Assembly: GCA_021791495.1 (NCBI GenBank)
Contig: JAJYWN010000078.1
Coordinates: 67,499-131,498, forward strand
Reading direction: 5' to 3'
From: Bacillota bacterium
GTDB lineage: Bacteria > Bacillota > Sulfobacillia > JAJYWN01
Length of the DNA: 64,000 nucleotides
This document shows positions 8,126-16,296 of this stretch, piece by piece. Within the stretch, counting starts at the first letter, position 1, and each line of letters begins with the position of its first letter. The notes beneath the pieces are model-generated. The model searched no databases. It was not told the DNA's origin and worked only from the letters and a program-made list of their open reading frames with translations. The position numbers and the translations under genes were made by a program.

Positions 8126-8154
8126 AGTATACTTATGTCCGTGGGCCTTGTCAA
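8126..8154 (-). promoter_or_regulatory. Promoter of the tRNA cluster
   Basis: Minus strand: TTGACA at 8154-8149, a 17-base spacer and TATACT at 8131-8126, about 80 bases upstream of tRNA-Val. The hexamers and spacing are close to the sigma-A consensus and the orientation matches the cluster. Confidence 0.8.
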
Positions 8155-8213
8155 CGCGAGCGCGGCGCTTACGTCAAGGCACGTCAGGCAGCAAAACGGA
8201 CCAATGCATCACC

Positions 8214-9044
8214 ATGAACGGTGAGATGAGAAAGCTAATGACCTTCATCGCCGATTACCACATACACCTGGAGCGCGGCCCATTCACCCGCGAGTGGGCG
8301 CGGCGCTTCATCGAAAACGCTCTCTCACGCGGCGTCACCGAAGTCGGTTTTTCCGAGCACGGCCATCGTTTCCCCGAGAACCGCGCCATGCTGCCCGTAG
8401 ACTGGGTGGACGCTGAACTAGACCAATACTTGCGGCTGGTGCGGGCGCTGAAAGACGAAGGATTGCCGGTGAAGCTGGGTTTGGAGATGGACTATGTGCC
8501 GGGTTTCGAAAGGCCCATCGCCGCCTTCACCGCCAAGGCACCCTTCGACTACGTCATCGGGTCGGTTCATTTCATCGACGGTTTTTGTTTTGACGACCCG
8601 AAGAACATGCCACGGTGGCAAGGGCTGGACGTCGACGCCATGTACGTCCAGTACTTCCGGATCCTCGGCCAAGCGGCGCGGTCCGGCCTTTTCGACACCA
8701 TTGGGCATCCGGACGTTATCAAGGTTTTCGGTTTTCGGCCGGCCAGCCGCCCCGATGATCTCTGGCAGGCTTTTTTGGAGGCGGCGAAAGCATCGGACGT
8801 CGCCCTGGAAGTCAGCGCCGCCGGATGGTACAAACCGGTGGGGGAGATGTACCCCGATCCAGCCTGGCTTCCGTCCATCAAGGCAGCCGGCATCCCCATC
8901 ACCCTGGCGTCCGATGCCCACGACCCCGAGAGCCCGGGGCGTTCTTTCGACCGTCTTCTGGAGCAGGTCACGGCGGCCGGCATCGACAGCACGGCCTGCT
9001 TCACGGCGCGGCAGCGCACCATTCGCCGTCTAGGCCGTTCCTAG
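8214..9044 (+). CDS. hisJ: PHP-family histidinol-phosphatase-like enzyme
   Basis: A 276-aa PHP-domain protein. The N-terminus carries the metal-binding DYHIHLERG, followed by GFSEHGHRFPE, the inner Glu/His region GLEMDYVPG, FDYVIGSVHFIDGF, DTIGHPDVIK and the C-terminal ASDAHDPE. All are expected of HisJ-type histidinol-phosphate phosphatases (histidine biosynthesis), although other PHP phosphoesterases share the motifs. Start choice is uncertain: in-frame ATG codons lie at 8214, 8226 and 8238, and the last, closest to the PHP motif, is preceded by GGTGAG at a long spacing. No other his gene is adjacent. Confidence 0.8.
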   Translation: MNGEMRKLMTFIADYHIHLERGPFTREWARRFIENALSRGVTEVGFSEHGHRFPENRAMLPVDWVDAELDQYLRLVRALKDEGLPVKLGLEMDYVPGFERPIAAFTAKAPFDYVIGSVHFIDGFCFDDPKNMPRWQGLDVDAMYVQYFRILGQAARSGLFDTIGHPDVIKVFGFRPASRPDDLWQAFLEAAKASDVALEVSAAGWYKPVGEMYPDPAWLPSIKAAGIPITLASDAHDPESPGRSFDRLLEQVTAAGIDSTACFTARQRTIRRLGRS

Positions 9045-9336
9045 ACCTGCCGGCCCGTCCAACCCGCCTTGTCTCCCGCGGCTACCGTCTTCCGTCACGG
9101 GACTCGTCGCCACCGGTAAGGCTCCTGTCCCGGGCCCTAAGGGTTTGTCGTTTCGTGTCGAACACTTTCGCCTTTTTCGAAAGGTCGGATGGCACGCCGG
9201 AACGAACTCATGCGCCCTGGGTACGGGCATTTACGCTGTCACGTCTGCCGGCGTGCCGGCATTGCGCCATGGAGCAATGGAGCAAGGGAAACATAATATT
9301 GTCTCTGAGGTACGTATCCGGGGAAGTGACATTTGG

Positions 9337-10239
9337 ATGAACGGTCTCTGGTCTAGGAAGATGCTGTCCGTTACTCTGATTGTTGTCACGCTATTGGCCG
9401 CGGGTTGCACAGGGTTCACCACACCCAAGCAGACACCCAAGCAGACCTCCGGGCAGACCTCCGGGCAAACGCCCGGTCAGACACCGGCACAGACGCCCCC
9501 AAAGAGTGACAACCCTACCGCTTTTAGCGGGGAGCCCGCCAAAATCCCGATTGTCTCGGTCTTCCCTCGTGAGGCCACGGTCGACCTCGATAGGCCCAAC
9601 CTGTTGCTGCGGGCGAATATCGACAGTCAGGCGATCGACACGAAAACCCACACGGCGCAGTGGAGCCTGGGAGGCGTGGTGATGTCGACCGAGACCACAC
9701 TTACCGCGGCGCCTTTCGTCAAGGCCATCAACAACCTTGAGGGTACCTATACCGTGCGGCTGACCGTCCTGACCAAGGCCGGAACCAAGATAGGTGAAAG
9801 CACGGCGACGGTCGTTGCCAAGAAGGATAAACCGATCATCGTGTCCAGCAACCACTATGCGTCGGCGGTCGCCGGCAAAGGCATGAGGTACTGGACGGCC
9901 TGGAGCGACGGGGCCGAATGGTGGGAAGGAGACGCGGACCTCCGAGTCAAGGGCACGACTGGGACATTAACGATGACCATCGTCTCATCCTCACAGCCGG
10001 CGCCAGAGCTCAGTATGATCGGCCAGACAAAGGTCTTCACCTTCTCCGACTGGAAGGACAACGGCACCAACGTCACTTTCAGTTACAAGGCACCCACCGG
10101 TCAGGTGTACGCCTTCCGCCTGGCCTGGGAGTCCAACGGGCAGATCTTGAAAGGGACCATGGACGCGCCGGAGATGAAGATTCAGAGCGGAACCCTGCCA
10201 GGCATGAAAGGATCTCTGAATCTCAGACAGGTGCCGTAA
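9337..10239 (+). CDS. Secreted lipoprotein with QT-repeat linker
   Basis: A 300-aa protein with a lipoprotein signal peptide: basic start, hydrophobic stretch, and lipobox LLAAGC with Cys24. It is followed by a low-complexity linker of repeated (K/G)QT(P/S) units at residues about 30-55 (9424-9500 in DNA). The rest has beta-sandwich-like features (PKI repeat-like strands TVRLTVLTKAGTKIGES, then LRVKGTTGTLTMTIVSS). Function unknown. ATG 9337 has GGGGAAG about 10 bases upstream; ATG 9361 would leave no room for a ribosome binding site. A strong terminator follows at 10264. Confidence 0.7.
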   Translation: MNGLWSRKMLSVTLIVVTLLAAGCTGFTTPKQTPKQTSGQTSGQTPGQTPAQTPPKSDNPTAFSGEPAKIPIVSVFPREATVDLDRPNLLLRANIDSQAIDTKTHTAQWSLGGVVMSTETTLTAAPFVKAINNLEGTYTVRLTVLTKAGTKIGESTATVVAKKDKPIIVSSNHYASAVAGKGMRYWTAWSDGAEWWEGDADLRVKGTTGTLTMTIVSSSQPAPELSMIGQTKVFTFSDWKDNGTNVTFSYKAPTGQVYAFRLAWESNGQILKGTMDAPEMKIQSGTLPGMKGSLNLRQVP

Positions 10240-10263
10240 CCTCTCTCCAGACACAGCCTAGAG

Positions 10264-10305
10264 AACCCAGCTAGACAGTGCTATGCCGCTGTCCGCTGGG
10301 TTTTT
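10264..10305 (+). terminator. Rho-independent terminator after lipoprotein
   Basis: AACCCAGC at 10264-10271 pairs with GCTGGGTT at 10295-10302, with an inner GACAG/CTGTC stem, followed by TTTTTCCTT. Confidence 0.8.
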
Positions 10306-10418
10306 CCTTCCAGACGGCAGAGATAACGAGGTAATGTAGGGGCTCGGGTCGAAGTTTGTCTCTAGCTTTCGTGAAACTCGTAACAAAACACCAGTAGGGA
10401 AGTAGGTCGACCTGAAGC

Positions 10419-11369
10419 ATGTTAGGAACCGCCAACGACGTCTGTACGTCAGTCCTTGACACCATCGGTCGGACGCCCATGATCCGGCTGGGCCGGGTCC
10501 GCCCGGGAAATGGGAGCGAGCTGTTGGTCAAGCTGGAAACGGTGAATCCGGGAGGGAGCATCAAGATCAGGCCGGCCTACGCCATGGTGATGGCGGCGCG
10601 GGCGGCCGGGCTCTTGAAGCCAGATTCCATCATCGTCGAAGCCACCAGCGGCAACCAGGGCATTGCCCTGTGCCTGGTGGGGGCGGCCCTAGGTTACCGG
10701 GTGCGGATTTGCATGCCGGCGAACATGAGCCAGGAGCGGCAGGCGCTGATGCGGTCTTATGGCGCCGAGCTGGTGCTGACCGATCCGGGGGACGACATCG
10801 GACAGGCCATCGAGACGGCGCGGGCGACGGCGGAGCGGATGGCAAGGGAGGACAGCCGCGTTTTCTTCGCCAGCCAGTTCACCAATCCCGCTAACCCGGA
10901 GGCGCACCGCGCCACGACGGCGGCGGAGATCATCCGGCAGGTGGGCGAGGGCGGGCGGGTAGACGCTTTCGTTTCGGGGATCGGTACCGGTGGCACTATC
11001 ACCGGCGTCGGCGAGCGGCTCAAGGAGGCTTTCCCGGGGTGCCTGGTGGTGGCAGCCGAGCCAGAGAAGGCGGCGATCCTGGCGGGTGGGACCATCGGCA
11101 ACCACATTCAACAAGGCATCGGCGACGGCCTGATTCCCGAGGTACTGAACCGCGCTATCATTGACCAGGTTGTGTTAGTATCAGATGATGATGCGGCAGC
11201 CACGGCCAGGCGGCTGGCTCGTGAAGAAGGGCTTTTCGTTGGCATCTCGTCCGGCACCAACGTGTTCGCGGCGCTGAAGATCGCTGAACAGCTCGGACCG
11301 GGAAAGACTGTGGTCACGATTTGTCCGGACACGGGCGAAAGATACCTAAGTTTGGGCGTGCTGGATTGA
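10419..11369 (+). CDS. Cysteine synthase-like PLP enzyme (CysK/CysM/CBS family)
   Basis: A 316-aa fold-type II PLP enzyme. It has the N-terminal DTIGRTPMIRLGR, the Schiff-base Lys in NPGGSIKIRPA (residue about 49), the substrate loop EATSGNQGIAL, the phosphate-binding GIGTGGTITGVG, GISSGTN, and the C-terminal Ser-to-Pro region CPDTGERYLS. Two core motifs deviate from usual CysK: SIKIR instead of SVKDR, and TSGNQG instead of TSGNTG. It probably makes cysteine from O-acetylserine and sulfide, but another nucleophile or acceptor is possible. No cysE is adjacent. ATG 10419 lacks a strong ribosome binding site. Confidence 0.8.
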   Translation: MLGTANDVCTSVLDTIGRTPMIRLGRVRPGNGSELLVKLETVNPGGSIKIRPAYAMVMAARAAGLLKPDSIIVEATSGNQGIALCLVGAALGYRVRICMPANMSQERQALMRSYGAELVLTDPGDDIGQAIETARATAERMAREDSRVFFASQFTNPANPEAHRATTAAEIIRQVGEGGRVDAFVSGIGTGGTITGVGERLKEAFPGCLVVAAEPEKAAILAGGTIGNHIQQGIGDGLIPEVLNRAIIDQVVLVSDDDAAATARRLAREEGLFVGISSGTNVFAALKIAEQLGPGKTVVTICPDTGERYLSLGVLD

Positions 11370-11442
11370 GACAAGCGATCTTGGGTCATGATTGCGGCGT
11401 CATTGTCGTGGTATCGGCGTCTGCCCCAAAGCCGGACTTGCC

Positions 11443-11471
11443 TTGACTCGACTTGCGCCAGCCTTTATAAT
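11443..11471 (+). promoter_or_regulatory. Promoter of tRNA-Val(GAC)
   Basis: TTGACT at 11443-11448, a 17-base spacer and a perfect TATAAT at 11466-11471, 20 bases before the tRNA 5' end. Confidence 0.85.
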
Positions 11472-11490
11472 AAGTCCTGCACAATTTAAC

Positions 11491-11564
11491 GGGCGGTTAG
11501 CTCAGATGGTTAGAGCGCATGCTTGACATGCATGAGGTCACAGGTTCAATTCCTGTATCGCCCA
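11491..11564 (+). tRNA. tRNA-Val (GAC), island attachment site
   Basis: 74-base tRNA with acceptor GGGCGGT/ATCGCCC, D-arm TAGCTCAGATGGTTAGAGC, anticodon arm GCATGCTTGACATGCATG giving GAC, T-loop GGTTCAATTCC, discriminator A, and no encoded CCA. Its 3' half (from 11523) recurs at 17028-17071, marking this gene as the left boundary of an integrated element. Confidence 0.94.
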
Positions 11565-11570
11565 CACAAG

Positions 11571-11612
11571 AAAACCGCAGTACAAGGCCACTTCGGCCCG
11601 CTGCGGTTTTCC
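11571..11612 (+). terminator. Terminator of tRNA-Val(GAC)
   Basis: AAAACCGCAG at 11571-11580 pairs with CTGCGGTTTT at 11601-11610, with an inner GGCC/GGCC pairing and a T-rich 3' side. Confidence 0.85.
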
Positions 11613-11722
11613 TTATCTTGGTATGCGCAGGAGTCCACGACAGCAAAACCTGCAGCAAAACCCTCCGGATCAGCGTTTTGACCCCGCAATAACGTCGTCC
11701 GAGCGCTAAGACGGCCAAGCAA

Positions 11723-11875
11723 GTGGCGGAAATGCTATCCATAAGCATCTCCATGGCCTACAAGCTTGTCCGCACCGGACGGCTGCCGGTAACACGCGTC
11801 GGCCGCTGCCCACGTATCCCGGCCTGGGCAGTCTCCCGATCTGTCGCCGATAAAGACCTGCAAACGCCACCTTGG
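11723..11875 (+). pseudogene. Excisionase-like helix-turn-helix remnant
   Basis: The reading frame from 11708 gives KTAKQVAEMLSISISMAYKL followed by VRTGRLPVTRVGRCPRIPAWAV, the winged-HTH pattern of Xis/AlpA-type DNA-binding proteins (the AEML-SIS-AYKLV helix and RVGR-RIP wing). There is no ATG. The only candidate start, GTG 11723, falls inside the HTH, and an in-frame TAA lies at 11690. The frame then runs out of similarity before 11877, where another frame becomes protein-like. It is best read as a truncated xis gene beside attL. Confidence 0.5.
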
Positions 11876-11876
11876 C

Positions 11877-12257
11877 GTGGACGTCCAAAAGCCCTGTGCT
11901 GCCAGATGCTTGCCGGGGGAGGCCTTCCCCGAGCAGGGAAACCGCAATCTGGTCTTCCACGGCTTGGCCCAAGAACTCTATCGCCTCGGCCTGTCTCAAG
12001 AACGTGCCCTGGCGACCTTGCAGGATTACTACCGGCGACTGCCGGTCGAGGTTACGGGGCCGACTGTTTCAGGGGGGCAGCCATTCAAGCTGGCCGAGGT
12101 TACAAGCGCTGTCGCCAGTGTTTACCGTCATTCCGAGCCTCGGCCTTACAGCTGTAGAGGGCATTTTGGGGACAGCGTGTGCGTCGAGCGCGACGCGTGC
12201 CGTTTCTACCAGATGTCACCCGAAAGGGGCGACCACCGGCGGCATCTGACTTCCTGA
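11877..12257 (+). pseudogene. Replication/primase-like C-terminal fragment
   Basis: A 126-aa frame opening at GTG 11877. It contains PGEAFPEQGNRNLVFHGLAQ, ELYRLGLSQERALATLQDYY and a Cys-bearing segment (CRGHFGDSVCVERDACRFYQ). This resembles the C-terminal helical/zinc portion found in primase-like replication proteins of integrated plasmids, but I cannot name the family with certainty. It abuts the excisionase-like frame in a different phase, so the pair could be one frameshifted or deleted replication module. A bona fide short gene is less likely. Confidence 0.4.
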
Positions 12258-12720
12258 CCATCTTGGGCTGGCTCGGTGCGCGGGGGAAATACGGGGCCAA
12301 GCTTCTGAGCGGAGCCGACATACGGTGTACGGTGCGCTTCCAGTCCTGGAACACAAGCGGGGATTGCCCCCCGGCTCCACTCTTTACGTTTATAGAGGCC
12401 CCTCTGTCGTCAGGCACCTCATGATTAGACGTCAGGAATGTAAGAAGGAAATTGTTTAGGCTAATGGACCGTGTCCAGGATGACCGGCGGTTCAGCTCCA
12501 GTCGGGCTGGGCCGCCGGCAGTACACGGGGGTATGAGGTCCGGGATCTCCGCGCTGGTGGTCGTTCCAGCCAGCGGCGTGCACCGTCCGTGATTCGTGTG
12601 GACGCCGCCTGTAGGCCGCAAGCAGGTGCCGCTTGGCCAAGAGTAGAAAGTGGGCTTGTTCCCGTGCCCTGGTCTTGGGACTTTCCCTTGCCCCAATCTA
12701 GAAGTGCTGGGGGTGCCTGG
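12258..12720. other. Non-coding stretch before dnaQ-like gene
   Basis: About 460 bases without a convincing reading frame, promoter or repeat. Short open frames here have no ribosome binding site and low-complexity, codon-poor translations. It could hold the decayed 3' side of the replication module. Confidence 0.4.
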
Positions 12721-13698
12721 ATGGAGAAGCTGGCGGCGAATGGGCTCCAAACGGGGCCGAGCTTTGTAGCCCTCGACTTTGAGACCGCGAACGAGCACAG
12801 GGCAGGCGTTTGTGCAGTGGCCTTGATCGTGTTTAAGGACGGGGAGGTCACCCGCGAGCGGGAATGGCTGGTGAGACCGCCCGCCGACCTCAACTACTTC
12901 AACCCCTTCAACATTCAGATCCACGGCATTCACCCTGAAGATGTTGCCGACAAACCCGAGTTCGACATTGTCTGGCCAGAAGTCTTCCGGATGATCGACG
13001 GCCAGATCGTTGTCGCCCACAGCGCCGCTTTCGATGTGAGTGTGCTTCGGCAGCTAATGGAGAAGTACGGCCTCAAATACCCGTCGCTTCGCATCGTGTG
13101 TACCTGCGTTGTGGCCCGGAAAACGTGGGCGGGGCTGCCCAACTACAGGTTGCTGACTCTTGGGAATGCCCTGGGCCACGTTTTCGACCACCACGATGCC
13201 CACGATGACGCCCGGACGAGCGGACATATACTCGTCGAAGCCTGCAGGCAGCACGCCTGTGAATCCATTGAGGACCTTGCGGCCCAGATAGAGATGGAGG
13301 TCGGCGTGCTCGACGAGGGCAATTACCGCCCGTGTTGGGCACCGAGCCAGCATCAGGGCACCCGGAAAGGCCGCTACGAACCCAACCTTGGGACCCTCAA
13401 GCCGACCGCCGTCACCTCCCAGACCCTTGCCGGCCACAACGTGGTCTTCACCGGAGCCCTGCTAAGCATGACGAGGGAGACCGCCGCCCTGAAAGTCCTT
13501 GAGAGCGGAGGCACTGTGTCTGGCACTGTATCCCGAAAGACCACCTTGCTGGTCATGGGCGTACAGGACTACGCCAGGTTCGCCGACCACAAGCAGAGCT
13601 CGAAGACGGTGAAGGCACGGGCGCTGATCGACCAGGGTAGTCGCCTGGAGATTGTGGACGAAACCGAGTTTCTTCGGCTGCTGCTAAAGGGGGAGTGA
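12721..13698 (+). CDS. DnaQ-like 3'-5' exonuclease with C-terminal BRCT domain
   Basis: A 325-aa protein. Exo I motif FVALDFETAN (DxE), Exo II in VAHSAAFDVSVLRQ (D), and Exo III DHHDAHDDARTSG (HxAxxD) mark a DEDDh exonuclease in residues about 15-180. Residues about 235-325 (LAGHNVVFTGALLSM, then VSRKTTLLVMG) form a BRCT domain like those in DNA ligase. The ATG at 12721 has GGGGGTG upstream; the frame is open further upstream but without conserved residues. Such proteins occur in Bacillota mobile elements and are annotated as Pol III epsilon-like. Island location suggests an element-borne repair or nuclease role rather than the replicative proofreader. Confidence 0.88.
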   Translation: MEKLAANGLQTGPSFVALDFETANEHRAGVCAVALIVFKDGEVTREREWLVRPPADLNYFNPFNIQIHGIHPEDVADKPEFDIVWPEVFRMIDGQIVVAHSAAFDVSVLRQLMEKYGLKYPSLRIVCTCVVARKTWAGLPNYRLLTLGNALGHVFDHHDAHDDARTSGHILVEACRQHACESIEDLAAQIEMEVGVLDEGNYRPCWAPSQHQGTRKGRYEPNLGTLKPTAVTSQTLAGHNVVFTGALLSMTRETAALKVLESGGTVSGTVSRKTTLLVMGVQDYARFADHKQSSKTVKARALIDQGSRLEIVDETEFLRLLLKGE

Positions 13699-13701
13699 CC
13701 C

Positions 13702-14190
13702 TTGGACCTCTCATTGATCTTACAGACCATCGTGGGCGCCATCGTAGATTCCGATTTCTTTGACCCAAGCCAGGTCTCTGTCCGGACCAGCAAGGACGGC
13801 CATATGGCGACGCTCACATTCTGGGATGCTCCGGTCATCCGGGTCGAGAGCGGCAAGACTTTCAGCAGGGCGAAGGTTTTCGGGGCCCGTGCCGCCGACC
13901 TTGGGTTGGCTGGAGACGTGGGAGGCCCCGGGGTTGACGGGTGGGCCCCGATAGCGTGGACTGATGCGTGTACAGCACTTCTTGTCCAGAATGCCCGTCG
14001 GACCTACGAAAAGTGCTTCTTATTATACTCGAACGCCATGTTCGGGTGCTGCTCCCGGTACCTGGAGTGCAGCGACGCCCTCAAGTGCCTTAACCCCAAC
14101 AAAGAGCGGGCGCGAGCTTGCCAGTACTTGCGGAACCTGTATGCGGGGCGGGTCTTTTACGGCAGGAATCGCAACGTTGGGGCGCGGTGA
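13702..14190 (+). CDS. Cys-rich protein of unknown function
   Basis: A 162-aa protein starting at TTG 13702 with GGGAG six bases upstream, 3 bases after the exonuclease gene, so very likely in the same operon. The C-terminal third has a dense Cys pattern (CFLLYSNAMFGCCSRYLECS, then ALKCLNPNKERARACQYLRN and GRVFYGRNRNVG). This looks like a metal-binding finger and resembles C-terminal segments in hypothetical proteins from Bacillota elements. The N-terminus is unremarkable. The tight coupling to a DnaQ-BRCT nuclease suggests a partner or DNA-binding accessory, which is inference. Confidence 0.6.
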   Translation: MDLSLILQTIVGAIVDSDFFDPSQVSVRTSKDGHMATLTFWDAPVIRVESGKTFSRAKVFGARAADLGLAGDVGGPGVDGWAPIAWTDACTALLVQNARRTYEKCFLLYSNAMFGCCSRYLECSDALKCLNPNKERARACQYLRNLYAGRVFYGRNRNVGAR

Positions 14191-14287
14191 AGGTGGTCCC
14201 AGCTATGGCCTGGCCACGTGGCGGGGCAGCCGGCACAACCCAGCACAGGCCGCCCTGCCATTAATCGTGTCGAATCAGCCGGGGTGA

Positions 14288-14446
14288 GGAACTAGCCGCT
14301 CCGCCGATGCTCCGCTCCTGGCGCGCCTTCCCATGGACCCAAGTCTGGCGTCGCTGTGCGATGCCGGCCGTATCGAGACCTACCACTTGGAGGAGGACCC
14401 GGTCATCGCAGAGGCGGTCGCAAAGAGGTTGGCCGTGGTGCAGTAG
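14288..14446 (+). pseudogene. C-terminal fragment of an Mrp/MinD-type P-loop ATPase
   Basis: A frame open only from 14288 (preceded by TGA) reads ADAPLLARLPMDPSLASLCD followed by AGRIETYHLEEDPVIAEAVA and stops at TAG 14444-14446. PLL-x-RLPMDPSLA-LCDAGRIE is characteristic of the C-terminal end of Mrp/NBP35-like Fe-S scaffold ATPases. The Walker motifs and the other roughly 80 percent of such a protein are absent, so this is a remnant. The rest of 14191-14620 shows nothing coding. Confidence 0.45.
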
Positions 14447-14620
14447 GGCCGACCGCGGAGGTCCGAAAGGGGTATGTAGCAGCAGGAGAAAGTGTCGGGT
14501 TGTGGAGGCCCCTGGCGAGTCGCCACCCCTTTCGTCATTGCCGCGTTCACGCGGTGTTCCTCCTGCCCTACAGCTCGGGCAGAAATGAGGTTTGCGGACT
14601 GGCAGGTCGGAGATGGCGCC

Positions 14621-15550
14621 TCACGCATCGCTGTAGATGGCTGAAAGGAGGAAGACGACGGAGATGACTATCCCGATTCCGGCGGTACGCGAATCGCTCC
14701 ACGGGTAGCCTACTATGGCCCTTGTGGCGGCCAGCAAGGCCGGGATGAGGACCAGCCAAGCGAGAAGACGATGGGTCCAAATCCTCCTGCCGACCAGCGC
14801 TCCCCAGCTACCCCGCCCGTGCTCATGAACATAGGCATCGATCTTCGTGGCCGCGCCAAAGTAACCACCGCCCTCAAAATACCAGGCGTGTGTGTCGGAG
14901 GTCTGACCACCCTTTCTGGCCATTTCCTGGTACATCCCCACGAGCCAGGACTCTAGAAGCTTGGCTATGGCCCAGGTGATCACTGCAACGGCTATGCCCG
15001 GGACCCAGTTTGAGGACTTTAGGATACCTGCGGCTGATGTCCCCAGCGAGGAGACGCGACCAAGAGCGTCACCGGGCAGAAAGCTTGCGCCGGTGGCAAG
15101 TAAAGCTCCTGTCAGCGCGAACTGAACGCCGCCCAGTATCAGCACTGGGAGCAATTCACTGTAGAAGTTGAGAATCACGCCGTCAAAACTCGAGCTGAGG
15201 TACCACCCAAAGGGTAGATACGCATGAAGAACACTGAAGTCGTCCGAAAGGTTGGGAGAGTCCTCAAGTGCCGCGAACAGGAGGATGGGTATGAGTATCG
15301 GCAGCATGACGATTAGTGCGAGAAGAGCCGAAAGTATACCCAGACGTCCGAGAAGTGGGAAAAGTTGCATGGCCTGAGTATCAACGAGCAACGGCGGGTA
15401 CAGCGTGAAGCTGAGTAGATAGGAGAGCGCACAAAGGACTGACGAGTGCAACAGCGCGTTGTTGGCCCACCGGTTCACGGCCGCGCCATAGACCCAGGCC
15501 AGAATCATTGAGATCGGCACAAGCAATGCGAAATGAGCAACGTATCGCAT
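14621..15550 (-). CDS. Multi-pass membrane protein of unknown function
   Basis: A 309-aa protein starting at ATG 15550, chosen because GGAGGGG lies 4 bases upstream; the frame continues open to 15610. There are about seven to eight hydrophobic helices with a soluble loop around residues 215-260 (containing AWYFEGGGYFGAATKIDAYV). No family is recognised. It is the only leftward gene in the island and has no partner. Confidence 0.6.
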   Translation of the reverse strand: MRYVAHFALLVPISMILAWVYGAAVNRWANNALLHSSVLCALSYLLSFTLYPPLLVDTQAMQLFPLLGRLGILSALLALIVMLPILIPILLFAALEDSPNLSDDFSVLHAYLPFGWYLSSSFDGVILNFYSELLPVLILGGVQFALTGALLATGASFLPGDALGRVSSLGTSAAGILKSSNWVPGIAVAVITWAIAKLLESWLVGMYQEMARKGGQTSDTHAWYFEGGGYFGAATKIDAYVHEHGRGSWGALVGRRIWTHRLLAWLVLIPALLAATRAIVGYPWSDSRTAGIGIVISVVFLLSAIYSDA

Positions 15551-16296
15551 GTGACCCCTCCGATCCGGGGCATATCTTTCACGCAGAACATATTCGCCTA
15601 ACACGCGCAAATCCTTTTAGGGCGAAGCTTTCCATGACTCGAAGCCGCCCGGAGGTCAGCCGCTACCACGTTGCTGCCAAGGGGATACGCGCTGATGGGA
15701 GAATACGAAAAGGCCAATCCCAAAAACCCTTCGGGACTGGCCTTTTCTTCTGAGCCGGCGGTCGGGATTTGACCGACGAGGCGCGGATTACGGGTCGGGT
15801 TGGGGCGTCCTCGATCCGCTTCACCATCTAGGCCTTGACACTTCTAATGCGGCGCGGCATGAGCTAACTGCAGACGCTGCTCCCCGCAGCATCGTAGGCC
15901 ACGTGTTTCGCGGTGACCGCGACTCCTGCACGTGGGCGCCGCATGGCCTAGCCTCCGGGCACTGGCGCCACGGGGACAAGTTCGTCGCTTTTCATGTGGC
16001 CTCGTTGTCCAACCTTCCGTACCTCGGGCCCGCCACAAAAAGGGGCTTTACCTTGGTGAGCCTCGCCGGGAGTCCCGACGTTCGCCTCGACTGCCTTGTA
16101 GTCTGGCAATCCAGCCCCGGTTGCACCACGGCGAAAGGCTCCTCGGGGACCGCTTCCTGCCGGCCTATGGGTGGTGACAGACCTGCGCCTGGTTTCCAAG
16201 CCCGAGCGCGCGGAATGTATCGGTATGGACTGACGGGGGAGTGGTCGGCGATGGCGAGTAGATCACGAACAGGCAGCATTGAAAGGAAGGTGCCCA
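15551..16296. other. Island spacer with hairpin and tRNA-like remnant
   Basis: About 750 bases without a convincing gene. It contains a terminator-like hairpin, AAAAGGCCA (15708-15716) with TGGCCTTTT (15738-15746), and the tRNA-like remnant at 15753-15835. From about 15840 to 16290 I see no supported feature. Confidence 0.45.
15753..15835 (-). pseudogene. Decayed tRNA-like sequence
   Basis: Minus strand: a 3' arm GTCGGTCAAATCCCGAC looks like a T-arm that has lost one T from the TTCAAAT loop, followed by an acceptor-like CCGGCTCA. A D-arm-like AGATGGTGAAGCGG lies near the 5' side. The anticodon stem is not clean, so no isotype is assigned. Confidence 0.3.

Noticed and set aside
7341..8154. 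Open frames across the tRNA genes giving phrases like GFEPAI and GDTGIEPV
   Set aside because: These are the well-known false translations of tRNA T-arms; both strands are explained by the six tRNA genes.
15753..15835. Functional tRNA gene in the island
   Set aside because: T-arm-like and acceptor-like parts exist, but the T-loop lacks a base and no clean anticodon stem forms, so only a remnant is listed.
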